Shown: positions 36,713 through 45,174 of the stretch, in pieces
How positions within the stretch are numbered: position 1 is the first letter of the stretch
Layout: every line of letters starts with the position of its first letter
NCBI RefSeq assembly: GCF_947502995.1
Contig: NZ_CANNBW010000007.1
Span: 124,001-188,000 of the forward strand
Reading direction: 5' to 3'
Length of the DNA stretch: 64,000 bases
From: an uncultured Tenacibaculum sp.
Lineage (GTDB): Bacteria > Bacteroidota > Bacteroidia > Flavobacteriales > Flavobacteriaceae
Made by a program: the position numbers and the translations under genes
Notes under the pieces: generated by a model
What the model was told of the DNA's origin: nothing
The model's database searches: none
The model's input: the letters and a program-made list of their open reading frames with translations, nothing else

Positions 36713-38485
36713 TTATATCATATTCTCAATTTCAGATAAAATAGACTTAGCATCAATTCCACAAATCTCATATAACTCTTCAACAGTTCCGTGATGTATA
36801 AATTCATCTGGTACTCCTAAAACTTTAATTAGGTTTTTATAACTATGTTCAGCTGCAAACTCTAAAATGGCAGAACCGAATCCACCTTTTACAGTTCCGT
36901 CTTCAATTGTGATTATTTTTTCAAACTTTTTAAATATATTATGTAATAACTTCTCATCAAGTGGTTTTACAAAACGTAAATCGTAATGTGCAACTTGATC
37001 CTTCTCTTTTGATGATTTTAAAGCTTCTGAGACATTTTTAGCTAAAGAACCAATAGAAAGTATAGCTATTTCATTTCCTTCTTGCAAACAAGCTCCTTTT
37101 CCTAATTCAATTGTGTCAAAAGGTAATTGCCAATCGATAGTTACTCCTCTACCTCTTGGGTAACGAATCGCTATAGGATTTTCTATGCCCAACTGTACTG
37201 TATATAAGATGTTTCTTAATTCGATTTCATTTCGTGGAGCGAAAATAGTTAGGTTAGGAATACAACGTAAATAAGCAAGATCAAAAACACCATGATGTGT
37301 TGCTCCATCTTCACCGACTAATCCAGCACGATCTAAACAAAAAATCACGGGTAGATTTTGCAAAGCAACATCGTGAATTATTTGATCGTAAGCTCGTTGC
37401 AAAAACGTAGAATACACATTACAATAAGGAATAATGCCTTCTGCGGCCATTCCAGCAGCTAAAGTAACAGCATGTTGTTCTGCTATTCCAACATCGAAAG
37501 TTCTATTAGGAAATTTATCTAACATAAATTTTAAAGAACTTCCGGTTAACATTGCTGGAGTAATTCCAACTATTTTATCGTTTTGTTCTGCAAGTTCTAC
37601 AATAGTTTTTCCAAAAACGTCTTGATATTTTGGCGGTTGAATACTCTTGGGTTTTGGAAGTAAATCTCCAGAAACTTTATCAAACTTTCCAGGAGCATGA
37701 TATTTCACCTGATCTTCTTCGGCCTGACGTAATCCTTTTCCTTTTGTAGTAATAACATGTAAAAACTTAGGTCCAGAAATATGCTTTAAACGTTCTAATT
37801 CACGAATAAGCTCCTCTAAATTATGTCCGTCAATTGGACCAGAATAATCAAAATTTAAAGCTTCAAAAATATTATCTTGTTCAACATCACTTCTTTCAGA
37901 CTTAACTCGAGTTAAATAATCTTTTAAAGCTCCTACAGCAGGATCAATTCCTATGGCATTATCATTTAAAATAACTAAAAGATTAGCATTGGTTACTCCA
38001 GCATGATTTAAAGCTTCAAAGGCCATTCCACTAGCTATCGATGCATCTCCAATAACAGCGATATGATGTTTATGTTCGTCTTTTAGTTGTGAAGCAATTG
38101 CCATTCCTAAAGCAGCAGAAATAGATGTTGATGAATGTCCAACGCCAAAAGTATCGTACTCACTTTCGCTACGTTTTGGAAATCCAGAAATCCCATGAAG
38201 TTGACGATTGGTATGAAAATTATCCTTTCTACCCGTTAAAATTTTATGTCCGTATGCTTGATGTCCAACATCCCAAACCAATAAATCTTTAGGAGTATTA
38301 AATACATAATGCAACGCTATGGTAAGTTCAACAACACCTAAGCTAGCACCTAAATGCCCTTCTTTAGTAGCTACAATATCAATAATAAAATCTCTTAATT
38401 CTTGAGCTAATTTGGGTAATTTATTTTGATTTAACTTTCTTAAGTCAGCGGGAAAAATAATACTTTGTAATAGATTTTCTGGCAT
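36713..38485 (-). CDS. dxs: 1-Deoxy-D-xylulose-5-phosphate synthase
   Basis: 590 residues from ATG 38485. It condenses pyruvate and glyceraldehyde-3-phosphate with ThDP to give DXP, the entry to the MEP isoprenoid pathway and to thiamine and pyridoxal. Motifs: KEGHLGASLGVVELTIALHYVF, VGHQAYGHKILTGR, GDASIASGMAFEALNHAG with NDNAIG (ThDP/Mg site), DRAGLVGEDGATHHGVFDLAYL. A longer frame begins at 38509, but its ATG would lie upstream of the -7 box at 38490-38497, so 38485 is preferred. Predicted leaderless. Confidence 0.95.
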   Translation of the reverse strand: MPENLLQSIIFPADLRKLNQNKLPKLAQELRDFIIDIVATKEGHLGASLGVVELTIALHYVFNTPKDLLVWDVGHQAYGHKILTGRKDNFHTNRQLHGISGFPKRSESEYDTFGVGHSSTSISAALGMAIASQLKDEHKHHIAVIGDASIASGMAFEALNHAGVTNANLLVILNDNAIGIDPAVGALKDYLTRVKSERSDVEQDNIFEALNFDYSGPIDGHNLEELIRELERLKHISGPKFLHVITTKGKGLRQAEEDQVKYHAPGKFDKVSGDLLPKPKSIQPPKYQDVFGKTIVELAEQNDKIVGITPAMLTGSSLKFMLDKFPNRTFDVGIAEQHAVTLAAGMAAEGIIPYCNVYSTFLQRAYDQIIHDVALQNLPVIFCLDRAGLVGEDGATHHGVFDLAYLRCIPNLTIFAPRNEIELRNILYTVQLGIENPIAIRYPRGRGVTIDWQLPFDTIELGKGACLQEGNEIAILSIGSLAKNVSEALKSSKEKDQVAHYDLRFVKPLDEKLLHNIFKKFEKIITIEDGTVKGGFGSAILEFAAEHSYKNLIKVLGVPDEFIHHGTVEELYEICGIDAKSILSEIENMI

Positions 38486-38489
38486 ATTA

Positions 38490-38497
38490 CAAAGGTA
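38490..38497 (-). promoter_or_regulatory. -7 box of dxs, 4 nt before ATG
   Basis: Minus strand reads TACCTTTG-TAAT-ATG. The usual start site, a few bases after the box, would be at or next to the A of ATG. Confidence 0.55.
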
Positions 38498-38632
38498 ATG
38501 AAGTTTCATATTTGTACTGTAATTGAAAGTATAAAGTTATGCGTATAATTGTTCAGTTGAAAAGGTGTTTGAAGATATTATTTAAAGTATGATGATAATT
38601 TTAAGGAAATTAGAAATAACTTGTTAATTAAA

Positions 38633-38670
38633 AATGCTCGCAAAAAACTGAAATGAGTTTTACGAGCATT
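38633..38670 (-). terminator. Terminator of the leukocidin-like gene
   Basis: On the minus strand AATGCTCG...CGAGCATT closes an interrupted stem with an inner AAAACT/AGTTTT, then TTTT. It lies 12 bases after the gene. Confidence 0.8.
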
Positions 38671-38681
38671 AATAGTTTTTA

Positions 38682-40004
38682 TTATGCTGTTACTTCTGCA
38701 TAATTCACTGAAAAGTTATCCATTTTAGATACTGTATAATGCTGATAATGCATTGTGAATTTAGTCCAATTACCAGTTACCCAACATTCATAATAATCTA
38801 CTTCCCATTTTAAATTATAGGCAACTTTATCATTAAATGCTTTAGAATCTTCGTTTACCATCCAAACAGCATTGCATAATGGTTGTAAATTCTTTTTAGC
38901 TAAATTAGGAACAGATTTAACTTGTCCTTTTTTCATAAAAGGTTCTTTAAACATATCCCACATAGATTTTTTAGTTTCTGATAATTGGAAAGTCCAATCA
39001 GCTTTACTTCCACTCGATTCGTTAGTAATTTCAAAATCTGAAATAGAAGTGGTTTCAGAACTTCCAATCGTATAGCTTGGTTTGAAACCTGGATTTTTAG
39101 AAATATCTACTCCAACAGTAAAACTACTACTAGCAGTATAACTCGATTCTTTATTAATGTTTTTTGGCGAGGTTTCGTAGGTAATTACTCGATCAGAATT
39201 TAAAGGTTCAAAGTGAATAGCGATAGTATTTTGAAAATATCCTCTATCGTATTTGCCATCCCATTGCATTTTCTTCCCGCTTGTAGGATTAAATCCCGCT
39301 CCTACAGTATTTATTTGTACATATTTACTTTTAGGGTTGAAAGAAGCAGCTAAAATAATTTCAACTAGCATTTGATTTTCGGCTGTTTGACTTGTTCCGT
39401 TAAACTTATATGTTCTATTTAAAGGAACATGAAAAACTTTATATTGTCCTGCAGGTAAATTTATAGGAGGTGTTGCAGATTTTTTAACTATAGATAAATT
39501 GTTAAACCAATGTTCTTCTTGAATAGACTCTTCTATTATACGAGCCAATTCTTGAACTGAAGGTGTATCTTCTTGACTTGTATTTTTTAAAGGGATTTTT
39601 TTTGATTTTCCTAAAGTTTTTATGACTTTGGTTTTCTCATTTGAAACTGTTTTAGTTTCTTCAACAACATCTGATATTTCCATAATGTTGTTAATTGTAA
39701 GAGGATTTATAAATGTACTGTTTGCGTATAAATTAACAATACTAATTTCTGTTTCAAGTCCAAATCCTAATAGAGAGCTCATTAAATCTTTATCTCTTGT
39801 TGAGTTGATCAAAATAATAGGCTTGGCAAACTTTTTAATTTCTGATTTAGTTGTTTGATCTAATTTCGTTACAGAATCCAAATCAATTATAATTGCTTCA
39901 GTTTCCTTTAAACTTTCTAGGGAATAGCTCTTGATTTCAAATAAGTTTTCTAGTTCTTTTTTAATGGGATGATTACAGTTGCCCAATTCTAATAAGTAAT
40001 TCAT
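38682..40004 (-). CDS. Leukocidin/hemolysin-like pore-forming protein without signal peptide
   Basis: 440 residues. The C-terminal ~250 residues look like the beta-pore-forming leukocidin/alpha-hemolysin fold: ITYETSPKNINKES, a Ser/Gly/Thr-rich pre-stem (SSSFTVGVDISKNPG, YTIGSSETTSISDFEI), ADWTFQLS, then a C-terminal YNLKWEVDYYECWVTGNW comparable with the end of alpha-hemolysin. The N-terminal ~150 residues are different: no signal peptide, beta-alpha alternation (ETEAIIIDLDSVT, KPIILINSTRDKD), then an acidic/Lys linker. Export would therefore need another route. Family call rests on motif pattern, not a search. Own terminator downstream. Confidence 0.6.
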   Translation of the reverse strand: MNYLLELGNCNHPIKKELENLFEIKSYSLESLKETEAIIIDLDSVTKLDQTTKSEIKKFAKPIILINSTRDKDLMSSLLGFGLETEISIVNLYANSTFINPLTINNIMEISDVVEETKTVSNEKTKVIKTLGKSKKIPLKNTSQEDTPSVQELARIIEESIQEEHWFNNLSIVKKSATPPINLPAGQYKVFHVPLNRTYKFNGTSQTAENQMLVEIILAASFNPKSKYVQINTVGAGFNPTSGKKMQWDGKYDRGYFQNTIAIHFEPLNSDRVITYETSPKNINKESSYTASSSFTVGVDISKNPGFKPSYTIGSSETTSISDFEITNESSGSKADWTFQLSETKKSMWDMFKEPFMKKGQVKSVPNLAKKNLQPLCNAVWMVNEDSKAFNDKVAYNLKWEVDYYECWVTGNWTKFTMHYQHYTVSKMDNFSVNYAEVTA

Positions 40005-40245
40005 AATAGTATTATTTAAATGGTTATGTAAAGTGTTTTTTAGTAAATACTTCTGTAAAATTATGGGTAAAAGAGAGTTAGAATAATCTGAATGTTGTGA
40101 ACAAGTTTTTTTGTGTTGTGTACAATAAATAAAAAGGTAATTAACGTATCGGAATCATTTTTTTTGGATTCATTTACGTAAAGGAAGAATATTCTTCTGC
40201 GGGAAATAGGAGTATAGAAGATAGTAAACGACCTATTAAATTAAC

Positions 40246-40253
40246 TACCTTTG
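40246..40253 (+). promoter_or_regulatory. -7 box of rsmI, 4 nt before ATG
   Basis: TACCTTTG-TGTC-ATG. No -33 TTG is apparent. The implied start site coincides with the start codon. Confidence 0.55.
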
Positions 40254-40257
40254 TGTC

Positions 40258-40929
40258 ATGAGTAAATTGTATTTGGTACCAACACCTATCGGAAATTTAG
40301 AAGATATTACTTTCAGAGCTTTAAAAGTGCTCAAAGAAGTTGATTATATTTTAGCTGAAGACACAAGAACAAGTGGGAAATTATTAAAGCATTTCGATAT
40401 AAATACGCCAATGCAATCGCATCACATGCATAATGAGCATAAAACAGTTGAGAATATCGTAAAGCGAATTCAAGCTGGAGAAATATTTGCCTTAATTTCA
40501 GATGCTGGAACTCCAGCTATTTCAGATCCAGGTTTTTTATTAACTCGTGCTTGTATTCAAAATAATATAGAAGTAGAGTGTTTACCAGGAGCCACAGCTT
40601 TTGTGCCAGCTTTAGTGAATTCTGGATTGCCGAATGATAAATTCGTTTTTGAAGGTTTTTTACCGGTAAAAAAAGGACGTCAAACACGTTTGAAGTTTCT
40701 TGCGGAAGAAACTCGAACCATAATTTTCTATGAAAGTCCGCATAAATTATTAAAAACATTAACGAATTTTTCTGAATACTTCGGAGAAGATCGTTTGGTT
40801 TCAGTTTCTAGAGAATTGACAAAAATGTTCGAAGAAACCAAACGAGGAACTGTAAAAGAAGTGCTATCATATTACACAGAGAAACCTGCCAAAGGCGAGA
40901 TTGTAATTATTGTTGAAGGTAAAAAGTAA
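40258..40929 (+). CDS. rsmI: 16S rRNA (cytidine1402-2'-O)-methyltransferase
   Basis: 223 residues, shorter than E. coli RsmI (286) as the C-terminal extension is missing, common in Bacteroidota. Begins LYLVPTPIGNLEDITFRALKVLKEVD; EDTRTSGKLLKHF; LISDAGTPAISDPGF is the SAM-site loop; FEGFLPVKKGRQTRLKFL; PAKGEIVIIVEG at the end. It 2'-O-methylates C1402 in the ribosomal P site. Convergent with the HAAS operon, 1 base between stops. Confidence 0.95.
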   Translation: MSKLYLVPTPIGNLEDITFRALKVLKEVDYILAEDTRTSGKLLKHFDINTPMQSHHMHNEHKTVENIVKRIQAGEIFALISDAGTPAISDPGFLLTRACIQNNIEVECLPGATAFVPALVNSGLPNDKFVFEGFLPVKKGRQTRLKFLAEETRTIIFYESPHKLLKTLTNFSEYFGEDRLVSVSRELTKMFEETKRGTVKEVLSYYTEKPAKGEIVIIVEGKK

Positions 40930-40930
40930 A

Positions 40931-41629
40931 CTATACTAACTTATATTCAGGATATTGCTCTTCTAATAATTCTTCAGCTTTATTAGGAATAACATGTACT
41001 GTTACGTGAGCAATTATAATTGTTAGTACTATAATGGCAGCACAAAAAAATCTGCTAGTTTGGCTTAATTCTAAAAAATTATGGTTGTTTGGTAAAGAAA
41101 AATCAACCATATAAAATAAAATCAGAGCTAAATTCCCTACACCTTGAGCTAAAATGATATTTTCAAGCATCCATTTTTTTCCAGTTGCCTTTTGTTTACG
41201 AGCAATCTTTTTTCTTGATTGAAACATTTTAATCAACTCAAAAGAAATAATACAAAAGTAAATTGCAGTATAAATGTAAAATGCGTGATTAAAGCTTTGA
41301 ACTTCATAAAACAACCAAACTAGAAAAGAAGTAAGGATAATTTTAGGTAATTTAAACCACTCTTTTACAAAACGTAAAATGATTTTCAAATATCTTTTTG
41401 AAAGTTGACGTTGCTTTTCTTCAACTACATCCATAAAACCATAAATACCAAATTTTTTAAAAGAAGTATCTCGAGCTTTTTCAAAAGATAGCTCAGGATT
41501 TTCTTCCCAAATAGCTTCGATATCATTCGCTAAATGATCTACCAATTCGGTTTGAACATCATAATATTCAACATAATGTTTTCTTGTAAATGTATATAAG
41601 TCTTGTATTTGTGTATCTGTTAATTTCAT
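40931..41629 (-). CDS. HAAS-like membrane sensor protein, paralogue 1 (distal)
   Basis: 232 residues. N-terminal helical domain MKLTDTQIQDLYTF... with YYDVQTELVDHLANDIEAI, then KFGIYGFMDVVEEKQRQLSK, then four membrane helices. The RxE-(M/L)-(V/L)-DH-x-x-(S/N)-(D/E)-(I/L)-E pattern is shared by all four genes of this operon. The pattern of a helical domain plus membrane helices next to padR resembles HAAS/DUF1700 proteins, which pair with PadR regulators. Its start overlaps the upstream paralogue's stop by 1 base. Confidence 0.65.
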   Translation of the reverse strand: MKLTDTQIQDLYTFTRKHYVEYYDVQTELVDHLANDIEAIWEENPELSFEKARDTSFKKFGIYGFMDVVEEKQRQLSKRYLKIILRFVKEWFKLPKIILTSFLVWLFYEVQSFNHAFYIYTAIYFCIISFELIKMFQSRKKIARKQKATGKKWMLENIILAQGVGNLALILFYMVDFSLPNNHNFLELSQTSRFFCAAIIVLTIIIAHVTVHVIPNKAEELLEEQYPEYKLV

Positions 41630-42282
41630 TAGGCTAGCAATTTTTTAAATTTTTCAATTTTTTCTACAGATTCTTTACATAGTTTGTATCCTGAATAGGA
41701 AGCTACGCTATATAAAGGAAGAAGAATTAGCCAAATAAGAGTTTGACTATCTGTTGATAAATCCTTGATGAAATTAGGAACAGATTGCAATATCATAAAG
41801 GCTAAACCAAAATAAAATATTCCATAACTTACGTTTACAGAATTACCAAGCTTTTTTCTCCATATAATGATGGAATAAGTAAAAAAGATAATAATTGGCA
41901 CAAAAAATAAAGCAAAATTAATCTTAGAGAATGTGCTGTAAGGTAATTGTGTAGATAAATAAAAGTAGCAACAAAAAGCTATAGAAAATATGATCAGATT
42001 AATGGGGTTAGTGAAAAATTGAAGTATCCCTTTAAAGTATTTTTTTCTGTAGATATCATTCGTTTTTTTCCAACCGCTTGTGTGAATTGAATTTAGCTTC
42101 TTATACCAACCAGCTTTTTTTAATGAAGTTTCAAATTCAAATTGAAAATCATTTGTAGTAGCATTATGTTCGATATCAGAAACAATATGATCTACCATTT
42201 CTATTCTTAAATCCCAGTATTTTATTCCTCCTTTCTTTAAAAGAATATCAATTTCTTGTATTTGTGTATCAGTTAATTTCAT
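41629..42282 (-). CDS. HAAS-like membrane sensor protein, paralogue 2
   Basis: 217 residues. Same layout: DTQIQEIDILLKKGGIKYWDLRIEMVDHIVSDIE, a linker, four hydrophobic helices and a Lys-rich end. Its first ~29 bases are nearly identical to those of paralogue 1 (one difference), which points to a recent duplication or gene conversion. Overlaps the upstream gene by 4 bases and the downstream gene by 1. Confidence 0.65.
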   Translation of the reverse strand: MKLTDTQIQEIDILLKKGGIKYWDLRIEMVDHIVSDIEHNATTNDFQFEFETSLKKAGWYKKLNSIHTSGWKKTNDIYRKKYFKGILQFFTNPINLIIFSIAFCCYFYLSTQLPYSTFSKINFALFFVPIIIFFTYSIIIWRKKLGNSVNVSYGIFYFGLAFMILQSVPNFIKDLSTDSQTLIWLILLPLYSVASYSGYKLCKESVEKIEKFKKLLA

Positions 42283-42947
42283 AGTGTTTTCAATTTTTTA
42301 TAAATCAATTCGGTTTTTTGATACTCTTTTAAGTAAAATAAAAAACCTAAAGTTGTATATATAATAGTTAAACCGAAGATTAGTGAAACTAATATTGGTT
42401 GTTTAAAAATATTTACATCGAAAAGTCCGTCAGCTATACTAATTATGAATCCGAACAAACTGATTGCAAATAAGCTTACATTACTTACGTGGTTAAGATG
42501 TAAAGATTTGTAAGTTGCTTTTCGAGATATTATATACCCAATAAAAACTAACGTTATGCCTAAGAAAGTAAAAGCTAAATATTTTAATAACTCTTTGTAT
42601 TGAGCAACATAATAAATTGAGTAAATAAAAAATATAGAACCTAAACTAATAGAAGATTTAGAAAATGAATTTTTAATATATTTTTTAAATTTTAAACTGA
42701 CTTTTTTTGCATAATTTTCATTGTGTTGTTTTAATAATTTTTCAAAAGAACTACCATTAAAATTTTCTTTCCAACCTAACTTTTTAAACACTTCCCAAAC
42801 AGCAGTTTTAAAATTTACATTATTAGTTGTGTTTTCTAATTCAGAAACTACATGATCTAATAATTCAATTCTAACATCCCAATATTTAATACCATTTTTC
42901 TTTAATAGGTTGTCTATATAAGTAACTTCTTTATTTGTAATTTCCAT
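42279..42947 (-). CDS. HAAS-like membrane sensor protein, paralogue 3
   Basis: 222 residues. TNKEVTYIDNLLKKNGIKYWDVRIELLDHVVSELENT followed by KLGWKENFNG and four membrane helices. Third member of the tandem family. The two-base gap and 4-base overlap with neighbours imply translational coupling. Confidence 0.65.
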   Translation of the reverse strand: MEITNKEVTYIDNLLKKNGIKYWDVRIELLDHVVSELENTTNNVNFKTAVWEVFKKLGWKENFNGSSFEKLLKQHNENYAKKVSLKFKKYIKNSFSKSSISLGSIFFIYSIYYVAQYKELLKYLAFTFLGITLVFIGYIISRKATYKSLHLNHVSNVSLFAISLFGFIISIADGLFDVNIFKQPILVSLIFGLTIIYTTLGFLFYLKEYQKTELIYKKLKTL

Positions 42948-42949
42948 AG

Positions 42950-43615
42950 CTATTGAATTAAAAAGTTATACTTGTTTTTAATCATTTCACTTTTCCTATG
43001 GAAATTGAAATGTATTAAAGCAGTAATAATTAAAGTAAATAAAGACTGATACATTATGAACTCAGAATAGTTTCCTTCAATGTAAACGTCTATATAACTT
43101 GGGAAAATTAGAATTAACAATGAAAAAAGAGAAATTATTCTAGAGTAAAACTTAATAAATCGTAATTCTTTAAAACCTTTTAGGAAAAACTGAATTTTAA
43201 CAGCAGTGTAAACATATAAAGCAATTGCTGTTGTAAAAAATAGAATAGATAATTCTTTAAAATATACAAACCCAAAATTAATTAATACTAAAATTAAAAG
43301 AGTAATTGTAAATAAAAACTTAGGTTTCAGTAATAAATTAAATAGCTCTTTACATAACTTTTTTAAGTAATACCAATTCAATTGTTTTACTTGATTGTTA
43401 TATCTTTTTAGAATATCATTCTTTCGACTTAACATATATTTTAAAAAAGGTGTTTGAAACCCATCATCTTTAAAAAAAGTATCTAAATCATCAACACTAT
43501 TTTCAATTTCAGAAGCAATATGATCAACCATTTCTAATCGAATGTCAAGAGACTCGACACCAATTGCCTCTAAAAAATCATTTATTCTTTCAATATGTTT
43601 TTCATTTAATTTCAT
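42950..43615 (-). CDS. HAAS-like membrane sensor protein, paralogue 4 (proximal)
   Basis: 221 residues. NEKHIERINDFLEAIGVESLDIRLEMVDHIASEIENS, a linker, four helices. The gene closest to padR, starting 2 bases after the padR stop. The most diverged from the others in its linker (DTFFKDDGFQTPFLKYMLSRK). Confidence 0.65.
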   Translation of the reverse strand: MKLNEKHIERINDFLEAIGVESLDIRLEMVDHIASEIENSVDDLDTFFKDDGFQTPFLKYMLSRKNDILKRYNNQVKQLNWYYLKKLCKELFNLLLKPKFLFTITLLILVLINFGFVYFKELSILFFTTAIALYVYTAVKIQFFLKGFKELRFIKFYSRIISLFSLLILIFPSYIDVYIEGNYSEFIMYQSLFTLIITALIHFNFHRKSEMIKNKYNFLIQ

Positions 43616-43617
43616 AG

Positions 43618-43956
43618 TTATTCTAAACCTAATTTAGGGTTCACCAAATGCTGCATTGTATTTAAAAATTCTTGCATTTGCTGTAGCCGATTCACAGTTT
43701 CTTTAGTTCCTGTTTCAGTCAACTTATAATACTTTCTCAAGCGATTTCCCACTTTAGCTACTTCTACATCTAACAAACCTTCAGCTTCGAGTTTATGTAA
43801 TGCCGGGTACAAAGCTCCTTCTGTTATTTGTAGTTCTCCTTTCGTAAGTTCCTTTACTTTTTGAGTAATTTCATAACCATACATTTTGTCTTGTTCTGCA
43901 AGCAATTTTAAAATGATAGTTTGTAAAGAACCTTTATACAATTTTTGATTTCCCAT
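43618..43956 (-). CDS. PadR family transcriptional regulator
   Basis: 112 residues from ATG 43956: MGNQKLYKGSLQTIILKLL, then KMYGYEITQKVKELTKGELQITEGALYPALHKLEAEGLLDVE (winged helix), and a short C-terminal dimer helix. The frame is open back to 44124, but that would cross the operator and promoter and add 56 residues unlike PadR, so I rejected it. First gene of a five-gene operon with the HAAS-like proteins. Probably represses its own promoter at 43968-43998. Confidence 0.92.
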   Translation of the reverse strand: MGNQKLYKGSLQTIILKLLAEQDKMYGYEITQKVKELTKGELQITEGALYPALHKLEAEGLLDVEVAKVGNRLRKYYKLTETGTKETVNRLQQMQEFLNTMQHLVNPKLGLE

Positions 43957-43967
43957 GATTAAGATTT

Positions 43968-43998
43968 TTTGTATACCTAAAAAACTTAGGTATACAAA
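43968..43998. promoter_or_regulatory. Palindromic operator upstream of padR
   Basis: A perfect 13-bp inverted repeat, TTTGTATACCTAA (43968-43980) and TTAGGTATACAAA (43986-43998), spacer AAAAC. Its right arm overlaps the minus-strand -7 box, and a further half-site TTAGGTATG lies at ~44028. Placement fits autorepression. Confidence 0.8.
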
Positions 43999-44002
43999 TA
44001 TA
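43995..44002 (-). promoter_or_regulatory. -7 box of the padR operon
   Basis: On the minus strand it reads TATATTTG (TAnnTTTG), overlapping the operator by four bases; the predicted start site falls inside the palindrome. Confidence 0.6.
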
Positions 44003-44078
44003 CATAAAATTCTTATACATAAAAATCTTAGGTATGTTTTTGAAGTTGATTTATACGTCCGATTCCTCTTTTCTTTAG

Positions 44079-44086
44079 TATTTTTG
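44079..44086 (+). promoter_or_regulatory. -7 box of the flavoprotein reductase gene
   Basis: TATTTTTG fits TAnnTTTG; the start codon lies 19 bases further on. Confidence 0.5.
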
Positions 44087-44105
44087 TGTTCAAATTTTTT
44101 TAGAG

Positions 44106-45152
44106 ATGAGTCAATTTTACCCAATCAAGATAAAAAATGTTATACGAGAAACTTCATCTGCAGTTTCTTTAGTTTTCGATATTACTTCCGAGTTAATTAA
44201 TGATTTTAATTTTGTTGCTGGTCAGTATATTACATTAAAAACATCAATTAATGGAGAAGAAGTAAGAAGAGCTTATTCTTTATGTTCATCACCTAAAAGT
44301 GGTGAAGTTAAGGTTGCGGTAAAAGCTGTAGAAAATGGAACTTTTTCTGTTTTTGCAAATGAAAAATTAAACGTTGGAGATCTTTTAGAGGTTTCTAAAC
44401 CAGAAGGAAAGTTCGTTTTAGAACCAGAAAACAATAAAAACTATATTGGTTTTGCTGCAGGTAGTGGAATCACTCCTGTATTATCGATGGTAAAGTCTGT
44501 TTTAGAATCTAATACTTCTTCAACATTTACTTTAGTTTATGGAAATAAAACTATCGCAGATACTATTTTTTATAAAGAACTAGCAGAATTAAAAGCACAA
44601 TATGCAGAACGATTTAATTTAAGTTATGTATTCAGTAGAGAAAATGTAGAAAGTGCTGTTTTTGGTAGAATTGATAAGGCTCACGTAAATTATTTTGTAA
44701 AGAATATTTACAAGGATCTATCTTTTGATAAAGCTTTCTTATGTGGACCTGAAGAAATGATTAACATTGCTTCAGAAACACTTATTGAAAATGGTTTTGC
44801 TAAAGAAAATGTATTATTTGAGTTGTTTACAGCATCAATTGACGAAGCAGCAGCTAGCCAAGTAAAAGAAGGTGAAACTGAAATTACAGTTGTTTTAGAT
44901 GACGAAAAAACAACATTTACAATGCCACAAGATTCAGATATTCTTGCAGAAGCATTACGTAAAAAAATAGATGCACCATATTCTTGTCAAGGTGGAGTTT
45001 GTAGTAGTTGTATAGCAAAAGTTACTGAAGGGAAAGCCGTAATGGTTAAAAACCAAATTTTAACAGACGAAGAATTAGAAGAAGGTTTTATATTAACTTG
45101 TCAAGCACATCCAACAACACCTACAATTACTGTAGATTTTGATGATGTTTAA
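44106..45152 (+). CDS. FAD/2Fe-2S oxidoreductase, PaaE-like
   Basis: 348 residues in three parts: an FAD-binding barrel with YITLKTSINGEEVRRAYSLCSSP (RxYS), an NAD(P)-binding domain with GFAAGSGITPVLSMVKSVL and FLCGPEEMI, and a C-terminal plant-type 2Fe-2S ferredoxin with CQGGVCSSCIAKVTEG ... LTCQAHP. This is the architecture of phenylacetyl-CoA epoxidase reductase PaaE and related oxygenase reductases. No paaABC genes are nearby, so its oxygenase partner is unknown. Divergent from padR. Confidence 0.88.
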   Translation: MSQFYPIKIKNVIRETSSAVSLVFDITSELINDFNFVAGQYITLKTSINGEEVRRAYSLCSSPKSGEVKVAVKAVENGTFSVFANEKLNVGDLLEVSKPEGKFVLEPENNKNYIGFAAGSGITPVLSMVKSVLESNTSSTFTLVYGNKTIADTIFYKELAELKAQYAERFNLSYVFSRENVESAVFGRIDKAHVNYFVKNIYKDLSFDKAFLCGPEEMINIASETLIENGFAKENVLFELFTASIDEAAASQVKEGETEITVVLDDEKTTFTMPQDSDILAEALRKKIDAPYSCQGGVCSSCIAKVTEGKAVMVKNQILTDEELEEGFILTCQAHPTTPTITVDFDDV

Positions 45153-45174
45153 AATAAATCAAAAATTGCTATAA

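Noticed and set aside
38486..38509. Longer dxs start at 38509
   Set aside because: Lies upstream of the -7 box; known Dxs N termini match the shorter start.
43957..44124. N-terminal extension of PadR (start at 44124)
   Set aside because: It would overlap the reductase start, the operator and the promoter, and does not resemble PadR.
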